Source: Neotabrizicola shimadae | Lineage (GTDB): Bacteria > Pseudomonadota > Alphaproteobacteria > Rhodobacterales > Rhodobacteraceae | Reading direction: 5' to 3' | NCBI RefSeq assembly: GCF_019623905.1 | Contig: NZ_CP069372.1 | Span: forward strand, 1-64,000 | DNA length: 64,000 nucleotides | In this document: positions 26,812 to 34,188 of the stretch, piece after piece | Layout: each line of letters opens with the position of its first letter | Numbering within the stretch: position 1 is the first letter of the stretch | The notes under the pieces: model-generated | The model's database searches: none | What the model was told of the DNA's origin: nothing | Seen by the model: only the letters and a program-made list of their open reading frames with translations | Program-made: the position numbers and the translations under genes

Positions 26812-27171
26812 TCAGCCCTCCGTCTGGTCGCGCGGCAGGGCCTTGAACTTCTCGACGCCAGGACGCCGCAGATCGACGCGCTCGCCGGGCTTGATCAGCT
26901 CGTATCCGCCGCCGCTCAGCTTGAGGCGCAGGGTCCAGTCTCCGGCGGGCGTCAGCCCGGCCGCCTCCAGGATCGTCTCGCGCGTCGGCTTGTCCTCGTG
27001 GACTTCATGCCGATCCCGGTTCACCCGGAAGCGGTAGCCACGGCACCGCGGCGGAGCCTTGCCCAGCTTCGCGTACTCTTCAAGGTCCGCGATCTCCTCG
27101 AGAATTTCTTCGCGGATCGCGTCTGCCAGTTCTTCGCCGCTCATGTCCGGCGGCCGGGCCTGCTCGTTCAT
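26812..27171 (-). CDS. Ubiquitin-like (multi-ubiquitin family) protein
   Basis: 119 residues; first gene of the operon, with AAGGAG before the ATG. An acidic helix (SGEELADAIREEILEEIADL) precedes one beta-grasp-like domain: YRFRVNRDRHEV, TRETILEAAGL, WTLRLKLSGGGYELI, GERVDLRRPGVEKF. This is the Multi_ubiq domain pattern. It ends in a single Gly (DQTEG), so it could be conjugated without processing. It is the modifier of the E1/E2 pathway downstream. Confidence 0.85.
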   Translation of the reverse strand: MNEQARPPDMSGEELADAIREEILEEIADLEEYAKLGKAPPRCRGYRFRVNRDRHEVHEDKPTRETILEAAGLTPAGDWTLRLKLSGGGYELIKPGERVDLRRPGVEKFKALPRDQTEG

Positions 27172-27251
27172 TGCCTTTCTCCTTCTGCCTCGCCGCCGCA
27201 GCGGCTTACCCTGTCAGGTGGGGATCGGTTAACTGGCCTTCAAGGGTTTTA

Positions 27252-27289
27252 GTTTACAAAATTTCGCCTATCATATATCGTTTGTAAAC
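27252..27289. promoter_or_regulatory. Inverted-repeat operator between Ub-like operon and XRE-ImmA gene
   Basis: GTTTACAAA (27252-27260) and TTTGTAAAC (27281-27289) are perfect 9-bp arms about 29 bp apart. A possible -35 (TTTACA, 27253) and -10 (TATCGT, 27276) lie across them. It sits in the 140-bp divergent gap, so it could serve both directions; autoregulation by the XRE protein is the simplest idea. Confidence 0.6.
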
Positions 27290-27311
27290 CACACGCAAGG
27301 AGGCGAGAAAC

Positions 27312-28400
27312 GTGATAGGACAGAGGCTTAAGCTCGCCCGTGCCGCAGCAGGCCTGTCTCTCAGGGAGTTGGAGGAGAAGATTGGAAACCGCGTCACGGC
27401 TCAGGCGATCGGCAAATACGAGCGCAACGAATCGATGCCCAGCTCGGGCGTCCTGATGGCGCTTGCCTCGGCGCTCGATGTCTCGGTGGACTACCTGGTC
27501 GGCGATCAGGACATGGCCCTCGAAGGGATCGAGTTCCGCAAGAAGAAGATCACGGGCAAGCGTGAGGAGGCGCAGGTCGAAGCGCAGGTCCTGCACCTGC
27601 TCGAACGCTATCTGATGGTTGAGGAGGCGCTGAATCTCGCGAGCGTCGAATGGGACAAGCCGCGAGAGGCACCTTACCCGGTCCGTCAGGGCCTGTCAGA
27701 AGCCGACCGTGCAGCCGAAAGCCTGCGCGATCACTGGGGGCTTGGGGTCGATCCGATCCCGAACCTTGTCGAGCTGCTCGAAGAGCATGGCATCAAGGTT
27801 CTCTCGATCGACCTGACGAATATCGACGGGCTCACGGCGCAGGTCCGCCGCGTCCGCAAGGGCTCGGTTCCCGTTATCGTCGTCAATGGCAAGGATTGGG
27901 GCGAGCGCCAGCGCTTCACGCTCGCGCATGAGCTCGGCCACATGATCATGGATGTGGGCGACGGCGTCGATCCCGAGAAAGCTGCGCATCGGTTCGCGGG
28001 AGCTTTTCTCATGCCTGCGGACGCGCTTTGGAGCGAGATCGGCAAGAACCGCACGTCGATCGGCGGTGATGAACTGTTCGCGCTGAAGAAGCTCTTCGGC
28101 GTCAGCGTTCAAGCCATCACGTATCGCTGCAAGGATCTGGGCATCTTCAGCGAACCGCTGTTCCGGCGTCTGTTCCAGGAGTTCAACCGACTTGGCTGGC
28201 GCAGCCCTCCCTATGAAGAGCCGTATGCAATCAAGGGCGAGAAGCCGACGCGGTTCCGGCGGCTTACGTTCCGGGCACTCGCCGAGGGGGCCGTTTCCGA
28301 GCCGAAGGCGGCCGAGCTTCTGGGCTTGTCGGTGCGCGAGCTGAACCAGATGATGGAAGTTCAGCCGCCGCAGCTGCCTGAAGCCGTAAATGGGGCCTGA
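27312..28400 (+). CDS. XRE-family regulator with ImmA/IrrE metallopeptidase domain
   Basis: 362 residues; GTG start with AGGAGG eight bases upstream. The N-terminal HTH (residues 3-60, GLSLRELEEKIG) is followed by a COG2856 peptidase domain with HELGH (about 205) and a downstream Glu/Phe segment (RFAGAFLMPAD). Such proteins act as antitoxins or cleave repressors after stress. The PIN gene follows after 5 bp, forming a recognised XRE-COG2856/PIN pair. Autoregulation through the 27252-27289 repeat is likely. Confidence 0.9.
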   Translation: MIGQRLKLARAAAGLSLRELEEKIGNRVTAQAIGKYERNESMPSSGVLMALASALDVSVDYLVGDQDMALEGIEFRKKKITGKREEAQVEAQVLHLLERYLMVEEALNLASVEWDKPREAPYPVRQGLSEADRAAESLRDHWGLGVDPIPNLVELLEEHGIKVLSIDLTNIDGLTAQVRRVRKGSVPVIVVNGKDWGERQRFTLAHELGHMIMDVGDGVDPEKAAHRFAGAFLMPADALWSEIGKNRTSIGGDELFALKKLFGVSVQAITYRCKDLGIFSEPLFRRLFQEFNRLGWRSPPYEEPYAIKGEKPTRFRRLTFRALAEGAVSEPKAAELLGLSVRELNQMMEVQPPQLPEAVNGA

Positions 28401-28405
28401 AGCCG

Positions 28406-28906
28406 ATGCGGGTCCTGGTCTCCGACACATCCGTTCTTGTCGATCTGGAGCGCGGGTCGCTGCTGGAGGCCAGTTTCCGTCTGCCCTACCAGTTTTCCGT
28501 GCCCGATCTTCTGTATGAGCGCGAGCTGAAGAACTTCGGCGGTGATGATCTGCTTCGTCTCGGCCTTGTCGTCGAAGAACTCGACGGCGACGGGGTCGCG
28601 CGGGCGCTCGCCTACCGCCAGCGCGTCCCTGTTCTCACTGTTCCGGACAGCTTTGCTCTGGCGCTGGCGCAGGCTCGGGAATGGATACTTCTAACCGGCG
28701 ATGGACCGCTTCGACAACTTGCCGCTGACGAGGCTGTCGAATGCCATGGCGTGCTCTGGGTGATGGATCAGCTTCAGGCGGCCAATGCCGCGTCCCTCCG
28801 TCTGTTGCACGACGGCTTGACCGCAATCTCTAATCACCCGCGCTGCCGACTGCCCCGGCCCGAAGTCCGCCGTCGGCTCGCCGCCTATCTCGCCGGCCTT
28901 GAATAA
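28406..28906 (+). CDS. PIN-domain protein, probable toxin partner
   Basis: 166 residues. PIN fold: VLVSDTSVLVDLE with acidic residues at 7 and 13, a conserved Glu region (ERELKNF) and LTGDGPLR with Asp near 100. PIN proteins are Mg-dependent RNases. It follows the XRE-ImmA gene with a 5-bp gap, so it is probably the toxin of the pair. The C-terminal RRRLAAYLAGLE helix resembles the family's closing helix. Confidence 0.82.
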   Translation: MRVLVSDTSVLVDLERGSLLEASFRLPYQFSVPDLLYERELKNFGGDDLLRLGLVVEELDGDGVARALAYRQRVPVLTVPDSFALALAQAREWILLTGDGPLRQLAADEAVECHGVLWVMDQLQAANAASLRLLHDGLTAISNHPRCRLPRPEVRRRLAAYLAGLE

Positions 28907-29315
28907 TTCATGCATGACCAGCCCTCGAAACCTTCCCAGCTGCAACGCGGGAAGCATGGTATGAATGGCAACTCTTTCTCGCTTCGCGGCAACCCAAAAA
29001 AGCAATGGCATGGGGCGAGCATCAATCGTGCGTATGATACCCATAAGAAATCCATCGACTACGACCGCGTTTCTACTTCCGCTCAGACCTTCACCGTGCA
29101 CCTTGGGCAGCTGCGAGGTGAAGGTCTGCGAACCTGCACGTATTGACGATTAGGTCGGTGCGGCGACCGGCCGCTCTCCGCCCGGCGAGCACGAAGATCT
29201 CCGCCAAGCGGCAAATCGGCGTCTCTCAGATCGGCATCACCGATCACTTGGTCGGCGACACCTACGGAGGTTCACCCTCGCCGTCCCCGGGCCCTTGGGA
29301 AGTGAGGCCGAAGCC
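28907..29315. other. Gene-free region with a 12-bp perfect inverted repeat
   Basis: 409 bp between the PIN gene and the small minus-strand gene. The main feature is a perfect stem: CAGACCTTCACC (29084-29095) with GGTGAAGGTCTG (29117-29128) around a 21-nt loop. There is no T-run, so it is not a typical terminator. I find no supported coding sequence. Confidence 0.5.
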
Positions 29316-29480
29316 TCACCCAAAGGGATCGTGCTCTCCCACGATCACGACCTCGTCGCCGTCGATTTCATCGGCGGGGACAGCGCCGAAGGTTCCATCC
29401 CCTGCCTGGAAGACGACGATCGAGACCATGAGCGTGGCGGCGAGGGAGGCTGCGAAGGCGTGTGCATCTTTGCGAGACAT
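29316..29480 (-). CDS. Small single-membrane-segment protein
   Basis: 54 residues from the ATG at 29480, with CAGGAG eight bases upstream; the longer frame (to 29591) has no good start. MSRKDAHAF is followed by a hydrophobic stretch AASLAATLMVSIVVFQAG, then an acidic tail ending EHDPFG. It is either a membrane-anchored micro-protein or a short exported peptide. No family recognised. Confidence 0.55.
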   Translation of the reverse strand: MSRKDAHAFAASLAATLMVSIVVFQAGDGTFGAVPADEIDGDEVVIVGEHDPFG

Positions 29481-29869
29481 CTGTTTGGCTCCTGTCTGGG
29501 AGGCGGGGGACCATCCCCCGCGCGACAGGACCCCGAAGGCCCGAAGACTGGCTGACATCACCGGGTGCGTTCGGCTCGCCCGAATCCACACGGCGGCACG
29601 GGCTCGCCCGTAGTCCGACCCCTTTGCGGGTTGATCTCGAAGACGGGACTCGGGGCAAGGAAGGGAATGGCGAGCGGGGGATGGTGCCCCAACGTCAGGA
29701 GCCGGTTGTCGCGCTGATGCTTGTAACGCCGCCAGCCTCCCGGCCGGGCTCTTGGTTGAAGACCTCCGTCTTGGGGGATGGATCCTTTGGTGCCCCGCGA
29801 GATCGCGGGACGGGGTTGTGGTCGGTGAGAGGCCCGCCTGTGGGCTGGCCCCTCACGCCTTAGCAGCGC
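29481..29869. other. Gene-free spacer with GC-rich hairpins
   Basis: 389 bp. Several GC-rich hairpins are visible: GGCGGGGGA/TCCCCCGC near 29502, CCCGCGAGATCGCGGG near 29797, and GTGAGAGGCCC/GGCCCCTCAC near 29827-29857, close to the end of the next minus-strand gene and possibly its terminator. No coding sequence is supported. Confidence 0.4.
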
Positions 29870-30343
29870 TCAGGCGGCCAGGTACGCGCCCCCTGCCCTA
29901 TCGCCGTCCTCGGCACCGACGATTTCAAGTCGCGCGCTGCGGTATCCTTCCTTGGCGATCCAGAGCTCGGCCGCAGTGATAGATTCCGCCAGGTGCAGCA
30001 GCTCGGTGTTGCCGCCGAAGTCGAGGAGCACACGCACCTGCCCGGGCTTCGGCTCCTCAGCGACCTCGAATACCAGCCGGCTGTCCGCCGAGTGGCTGCG
30101 CATAATGGTGACGAGGATGACCCCGTCCGAGGAGAAGTTCCCTTCATGCAGCGTGAAGGAGGCCGGAGCGGTCCAGGTCGGATAGACCCGGGGCGGTTCC
30201 TTTTTCACGAGACGACCGAGGCCGTTTGACCTTTCCCAAGCTGCCAACTTCTTGGTGAAGCGTGCCGGCGGCTTGGGACTGCCGTCGGTGTAGCGGATCA
30301 GCGCCCCGAGAGGGGCTGAGTCGATGATGTTCCTTGCAGACAT
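29870..30343 (-). CDS. Conserved hypothetical plasmid protein
   Basis: 157 residues, MSARNIIDSAPLGALIRYTDGSPKPP. The N-terminal third is basic (ARFTKKLAAWERSNGLGRLV), the rest beta-rich. GAGGAA lies four bases before the ATG. A perfect 20-bp palindrome at 30357-30376 sits just upstream and may be its operator. It lies downstream of the ParB-like gene region on the same strand. I do not recognise a function. Confidence 0.65.
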   Translation of the reverse strand: MSARNIIDSAPLGALIRYTDGSPKPPARFTKKLAAWERSNGLGRLVKKEPPRVYPTWTAPASFTLHEGNFSSDGVILVTIMRSHSADSRLVFEVAEEPKPGQVRVLLDFGGNTELLHLAESITAAELWIAKEGYRSARLEIVGAEDGDRAGGAYLAA

Positions 30344-30356
30344 GATTCCTCATCCC

Positions 30357-30376
30357 GAATGCGAGAGTTCGCATTC
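30357..30376. promoter_or_regulatory. 20-bp palindrome upstream of the 29870 gene
   Basis: GAATGCGA and TCGCATTC are perfect 8-bp arms with a 4-bp spacer, 13 bp upstream of the ATG at 30343. An operator is the likely role. Confidence 0.5.
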
Positions 30377-30443
30377 ATCATATTGATATTGCTGTATTTT
30401 GTGAGAAATAGGGGCGAGTTTCCTCGCCCCCGGATGGCTCAGA

Positions 30444-32615
30444 TCATTCCGCGGCCATCATCGATGCATCGCCGTCGGGCAGATCAGCCGTCAGGAAAGC
30501 CGGGAGATCGATGTCGTCGGGCTCGCCCGCATCTTCCCCCTGCCCTTCTCCGACCGCATCGCCGTCCTGCGCGGCCAGATCGGTCCGGCGGAGGACCTCG
30601 GGCAACCAACCGCTGCCCTTCAGAAGCCGCTCGGCTTCGGTCGCCATCTCGCCCTTCTTCAGGTGATCGAGAAGCTGCGCAGTCCCCTCCCCCTTCGCCT
30701 CGCGCACGGCTTCAAGGATCCGGGCCTTGGGCACACGGTTGAGATAGCCGTCGACCGTCGGCTCCCACCCCGCTTCGACCATGTCGAGATCGACGGCACG
30801 CGCCACTAGATCGGCATGGGCCATGCGGCGGGTCAGACCGCTGGCCGAGATTCCCGCCCCATAGGGGTTCACCTTCTCATGGAGCGCGTTAATGCCGAAG
30901 CTGAGGCAATGCGCCAGGAGCGCCAGACGGCTGCCCTGGTCGAGGACCGTCAGATAGTCCCAGAGCGCGGCATCGTCACCGAGGGGCAGATCAGACTCCC
31001 AGGCAGCGTGACGCTCATCGACCAGCTTTGCGACGACGCTGTCCTTGAGATCGGGCGCCTGAGCCGACATGTAGACATGACGCACGGAGGCTTCGAGACA
31101 GCTGCCCGAGGCTGAGGAGGTGCGGAAGGTATCCGTCACCAGCTTCAGGAGCAGAAGCGTCAGCGCCACGTCCGGCGAACGCCCGATGGCCTCGCGTAGC
31201 GCGAGGGTCCGGTGGGCCGTCAGTTCCATGACCAGCCGCTCGGGCAGCGGCTTCAGCGCGCCGTCATCTTCTTCCTCCGACAGGTCAGCGCCGATCGGCT
31301 GACCGCCCGAGGTGATGACTGTGCCGCCGACGGAGGTCGCCGACGGGTTCCAGCTGGAAACACCGACATCACCCCCCTGCCCCTTGGCATCCGCGCCATC
31401 GCCCTCCTGGACCGCGGTCTCCTCGCGCGGCTCGTCCTCGGGCCGGACATAGCCGCGATAGACAGCCAGGCCGCCATCCCGATCCAGCGTGACGAAGACG
31501 CCTGCGCGCCCGACCTCGGCCGGAGCATAGATCATGGGCCGCCGCTCGAGCGCTTCCATCGCCATCTCGAGCTGACCGAGCCGGGCATCGATCTCCTCGG
31601 GGTATTCGTCCTGGCCGGAGTATTCCTCTTCCAGCGCCCGATACTCCGCGAGGAGCGTCGCATGGGCCGCGCTCTCCTCGTCGGTCATCGGCGCGGGATC
31701 ACCGGCCAGACGCCGCAGACCGTGGCTGTAGCCATAGGGCAGGTCGGTCGCCACCTCGATCCACTTCCAGCCATCCGAGGCCAGCGCCTCGGCTTCGGCC
31801 TGGAGCTTCTCGGAGACCAGCCGATCGAGCAGGGCAGGGTCCTCGAGCCAGCCTCCGTCATCGCCCTGGAAGAGATCGCGCAGGACGACACCGCCGGCCG
31901 CCTCATAGGCATCGACACCGACGAACACCGCGCGGCGATCAGACGCCCGGACCGAGGTCTCCGTGAGCATGCGCCGTATGGCGTAGGGCTCCTTGTTCCA
32001 GGAGTTCTTCACCGCATCCCAGACCTGCGCCTGACGCGCATGGTCCGGGTTCACGGTGAAGGCCATCAGCTGTTCGAGCGTCATGCCGTCCTCGGCATAA
32101 ACCTCGAGCAGGGCAGGGGCCACGGAGGCGAGTTTCAGGCGCTGCTTCACGATCTGCGGCGTCACGAAGAAGGCCGCCGCGATCGCTTCCTCGCCCTGAC
32201 CCTTTTCGCGCAGGGCCTGGAACGCACGGAACTGGTCCAGCGGATGCAAAGCCACACGCTGCATGTTCTCGGCCAGCGAGTCGTCCTCGGCCAAAATCTC
32301 GGAGGCGGCATCCCGCACGATGCAGGGGATCGGCGCGGTCTTGGCCAAACGCTTCTGCTTCACCAGGAGCGATAGCGCCTGGAAGCGGCGGCCGCCGGCC
32401 GGGATCTCGAACGTGCCGGTTTCGACCCCGTCGGCATCAAGCACGGGCCGGACGTTCAAGCCCTGCAGCAGGCCGCGCCGCGCGACGTCCTCGGCCAGTT
32501 CCTCGACCGAAATGCCCGCCTTGATGCGCCGCACGTTGGACTGGCTCAGCACGAGCTTGTCGAAGGGGATATCCCGCGACGGGGACAGGGTGACTTTCTG
32601 GGCTGCTTTCGCCAT
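30444..32615 (-). CDS. Large ParB/RepB/Spo0J-family protein
   Basis: 723 residues (ATG 32615). The N-terminal ParB core (about 15-200) reads IPFDKLVLSQSNVRR, IPAGGRRFQAL (the ParB CTPase GERR-like box), ENMQRVALHPLD and an HTH (AAFFVTPQIVKQRLKLA). The C-terminal 500 residues are an acidic extension that I cannot assign. It is separate from the plasmid's own RepB, so it is more likely a ParB-like factor of the transfer/leading region than the partition protein. The start is preceded by the shared leader motif. Confidence 0.87.
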   Translation of the reverse strand: MAKAAQKVTLSPSRDIPFDKLVLSQSNVRRIKAGISVEELAEDVARRGLLQGLNVRPVLDADGVETGTFEIPAGGRRFQALSLLVKQKRLAKTAPIPCIVRDAASEILAEDDSLAENMQRVALHPLDQFRAFQALREKGQGEEAIAAAFFVTPQIVKQRLKLASVAPALLEVYAEDGMTLEQLMAFTVNPDHARQAQVWDAVKNSWNKEPYAIRRMLTETSVRASDRRAVFVGVDAYEAAGGVVLRDLFQGDDGGWLEDPALLDRLVSEKLQAEAEALASDGWKWIEVATDLPYGYSHGLRRLAGDPAPMTDEESAAHATLLAEYRALEEEYSGQDEYPEEIDARLGQLEMAMEALERRPMIYAPAEVGRAGVFVTLDRDGGLAVYRGYVRPEDEPREETAVQEGDGADAKGQGGDVGVSSWNPSATSVGGTVITSGGQPIGADLSEEEDDGALKPLPERLVMELTAHRTLALREAIGRSPDVALTLLLLKLVTDTFRTSSASGSCLEASVRHVYMSAQAPDLKDSVVAKLVDERHAAWESDLPLGDDAALWDYLTVLDQGSRLALLAHCLSFGINALHEKVNPYGAGISASGLTRRMAHADLVARAVDLDMVEAGWEPTVDGYLNRVPKARILEAVREAKGEGTAQLLDHLKKGEMATEAERLLKGSGWLPEVLRRTDLAAQDGDAVGEGQGEDAGEPDDIDLPAFLTADLPDGDASMMAAE

Positions 32616-32620
32616 CAGAT

Positions 32621-32654
32621 CTTCTCCACGACGGTCGCCGGAAGCCACTCTCCC
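32621..32654 (-). promoter_or_regulatory. Shared leader motif, copy 3
   Basis: The minus strand reads GGGAGAGTGGCTTCC, then GGCGACCGTCGTGGAGAAG, ending six bases before the ParB-like ATG. It closely matches the copy before DUF932 (21491-21520). Confidence 0.55.
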
Positions 32655-32731
32655 GATCTCACTTCCCGTCACCCCTCAAACCCCCCAACCTTTCCCTCTA
32701 TCTGCTGGTTGCTCATCAGACGGCGCAGAGA

Positions 32732-32747
32732 GTTCACAGCTGTGAAC
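32732..32747. repeat. parS: parS site 1 (perfect 16-bp palindrome)
   Basis: GTTCACAGCTGTGAAC is a perfect palindrome matching the repABC partition consensus GTT-N2-C-N-GC-N-G-N2-AAC. It lies downstream of repC and is identical to a second copy 46 bp away. RepB is expected to bind here. Confidence 0.85.
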
Positions 32748-32777
32748 TTCATCGATTGGGGCGCCGACGGGGAGAAT

Positions 32778-32793
32778 GTTCACAGCTGTGAAC
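32778..32793. repeat. parS: parS site 2 (perfect 16-bp palindrome)
   Basis: Second identical GTTCACAGCTGTGAAC, just 1 bp beyond the repC stop codon. The paired sites next to the cassette indicate where the partition complex forms. Confidence 0.85.
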
Positions 32794-32794
32794 A

Positions 32795-34006
32795 TCACGC
32801 CGCGCTTCGCCGGGACATCAGAGCCATGACCATCGGCCCGCAGGAGAACTCGCCCGCCGCCGCCTTCGATGTCAGCGCACGGAGATAGCCACCGGGCGAT
32901 CGGATGTCGGCGAAGCGTTCCAGCATGGCGACAACAACGATCGATGCCTGCTCGGGGCCCATGAACCGTTGCGCTTCTTCCCAAGCGGAAGCACTGATCC
33001 CCATGGCCGGCCGCACATGGCAAGCCGCGTCGAAAAGCTGATGCCAGTGGCGGATATCGCCCTGGTAGAAAGTTTTGAGCGACGGGCAGCCCGCGATCAC
33101 CAGATGGAGCGGGATCTTTGGCACGCGTCTTGTGTCTGCTTCTTCCACGTCAGCACCAGGTGCATCCGTTTCAACATCTGGCGCGCCGGCCGCCGCCCCG
33201 CCTTTTTCTAAGGCAGGTTCAAGATCTATAGATTCTTTATTTGAATTATGATGGTGGCGCTCAGTATTGGCACCATTGGTGTTCATTTCTTCTGTTTCAG
33301 GACCATCAATGACGTTGCGTGCGTGGTCGAGAAGGGCTTCAAGGTCGGCGCGAAATGCTGAGAGCTCCTCGAGCGTGAGCTTGCGGCGAAGGGCGCGCGC
33401 TGTGAGAACAGCCTTGTCGCGAAACTGATCCCAGAGGCCGAGGCCTGGCTGGACCTCTTCTCCGAACTCCGCCAGGGCAGCAAGATCGCGCCGCATGAGG
33501 CTCACGACCTCCCGCAGTCTCCGGACACGGTCCTCGGCCTCACGCACAGCCTCTGCGGCCCGTGCAACCTCTTCGGATTGGCAGTAGAGTGGCGAGAGGT
33601 CGAAGCCAAAAGCCACACGCTCTTCTCCGTGCTTGCGAACATACCTCTTGCCGTTGGGACTATCGCGGCGCATGAGCAAGCCAGCATCCACCAGACGGGC
33701 AATGTGCCTGCGCATCGTGGAGCAGGGCATGCCGTTCAGCCGCTCGCAGATTGCCTTGTTCGACGGGAAGACGACCATCTCGGTATTCCCGCCAAGTGCA
33801 TCATCCGGAAAGAAGCTGAGAAGCCCCTGCAGAACGGTCAGATCGCGTTCGGAAACCCCAAAGGCCGCCTGCGCCTTGGACAGCTCGCGAAGGAGCTCCC
33901 ACTTGTTGACGGGCTTGCCCGGAACAGACGCCTCAGGACGCTCGACCACGCGCAGATGGGCGTGCGAGATCGGCCGCATAAACGGCGAAATCGGTGTGTA
34001 CTCCAT
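32795..34006 (-). CDS. repC: RepC replication initiator of a repABC plasmid
   Basis: About 403 residues from the ATG at 34006 (MEYTPISPFMRP; a GTG at 34018 is an alternative). Typical RepC features: the N-terminal winged-helix domain with VFPSNKAICERLNGM and STMRRHIARLVDAGLL, a central coiled segment, and a C-terminal domain ending with IRSPGGYLRALT. RepC starts replication from an origin inside its own coding sequence; the AT-rich stretch near 33220-33250 is the likely origin. repC follows repB after a gap that encodes the ctRNA. Confidence 0.93.
   Translation of the reverse strand: MEYTPISPFMRPISHAHLRVVERPEASVPGKPVNKWELLRELSKAQAAFGVSERDLTVLQGLLSFFPDDALGGNTEMVVFPSNKAICERLNGMPCSTMRRHIARLVDAGLLMRRDSPNGKRYVRKHGEERVAFGFDLSPLYCQSEEVARAAEAVREAEDRVRRLREVVSLMRRDLAALAEFGEEVQPGLGLWDQFRDKAVLTARALRRKLTLEELSAFRADLEALLDHARNVIDGPETEEMNTNGANTERHHHNSNKESIDLEPALEKGGAAAGAPDVETDAPGADVEEADTRRVPKIPLHLVIAGCPSLKTFYQGDIRHWHQLFDAACHVRPAMGISASAWEEAQRFMGPEQASIVVVAMLERFADIRSPGGYLRALTSKAAAGEFSCGPMVMALMSRRSAA
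33215..33255. other. oriV: AT-rich stretch inside repC, candidate origin of replication
   Basis: A markedly AT-rich segment (ATCTATAGATTCTTTATTTG and following) in an otherwise GC-rich gene. In repABC plasmids the origin lies in an AT-rich part of repC, so this is the likely unwinding site. Confidence 0.55.
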
Positions 34007-34059
34007 GATGTCATTCACGAAGGCATAGAAAAGCTGTTCCGCGAATCACATATGACTTG

Positions 34060-34146
34060 CGGTTTGCGCGCCGGCCCACTACCTTGAAAGTGCTAAGATC
34101 AAAGTTGGGGTCTCGTGGAGCGCAAGCTTTGCGGGACCTTTTCTTT
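34060..34146 (+). ncRNA. incA: Counter-transcribed RNA (ctRNA) between repB and repC
   Basis: repABC plasmids encode a small antisense RNA in the repB-repC gap on the strand opposite to the genes, which limits RepC translation. Here the plus strand of the 170-bp gap ends in a clear terminator (34109-34146). The 5' end is only approximate; no promoter was assigned with confidence. Confidence 0.7.
34109..34146 (+). terminator. Rho-independent terminator of the ctRNA
   Basis: GGTCTCG (34109-34115) pairs with CGGGACC (34132-34138, with one G-U), followed by TTTTCTTT. The GCGCAAGCTTTGC loop region is typical of repABC ctRNA terminators. Confidence 0.75.
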
Positions 34147-34188
34147 AGCCTGTACCGTGCCTCCTTTTTGTTGCTGCTCTGCCTCTCT

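Noticed and set aside
29143-29613. Plus-strand frame overlapping the small membrane protein
   Set aside because: Low-complexity Pro/Ser content and no ribosome site; the opposite 54-codon gene has a good one.
31212-32375. 387-codon plus-strand open frame
   Set aside because: It lies opposite the ParB-like gene and shows only compositional bias.
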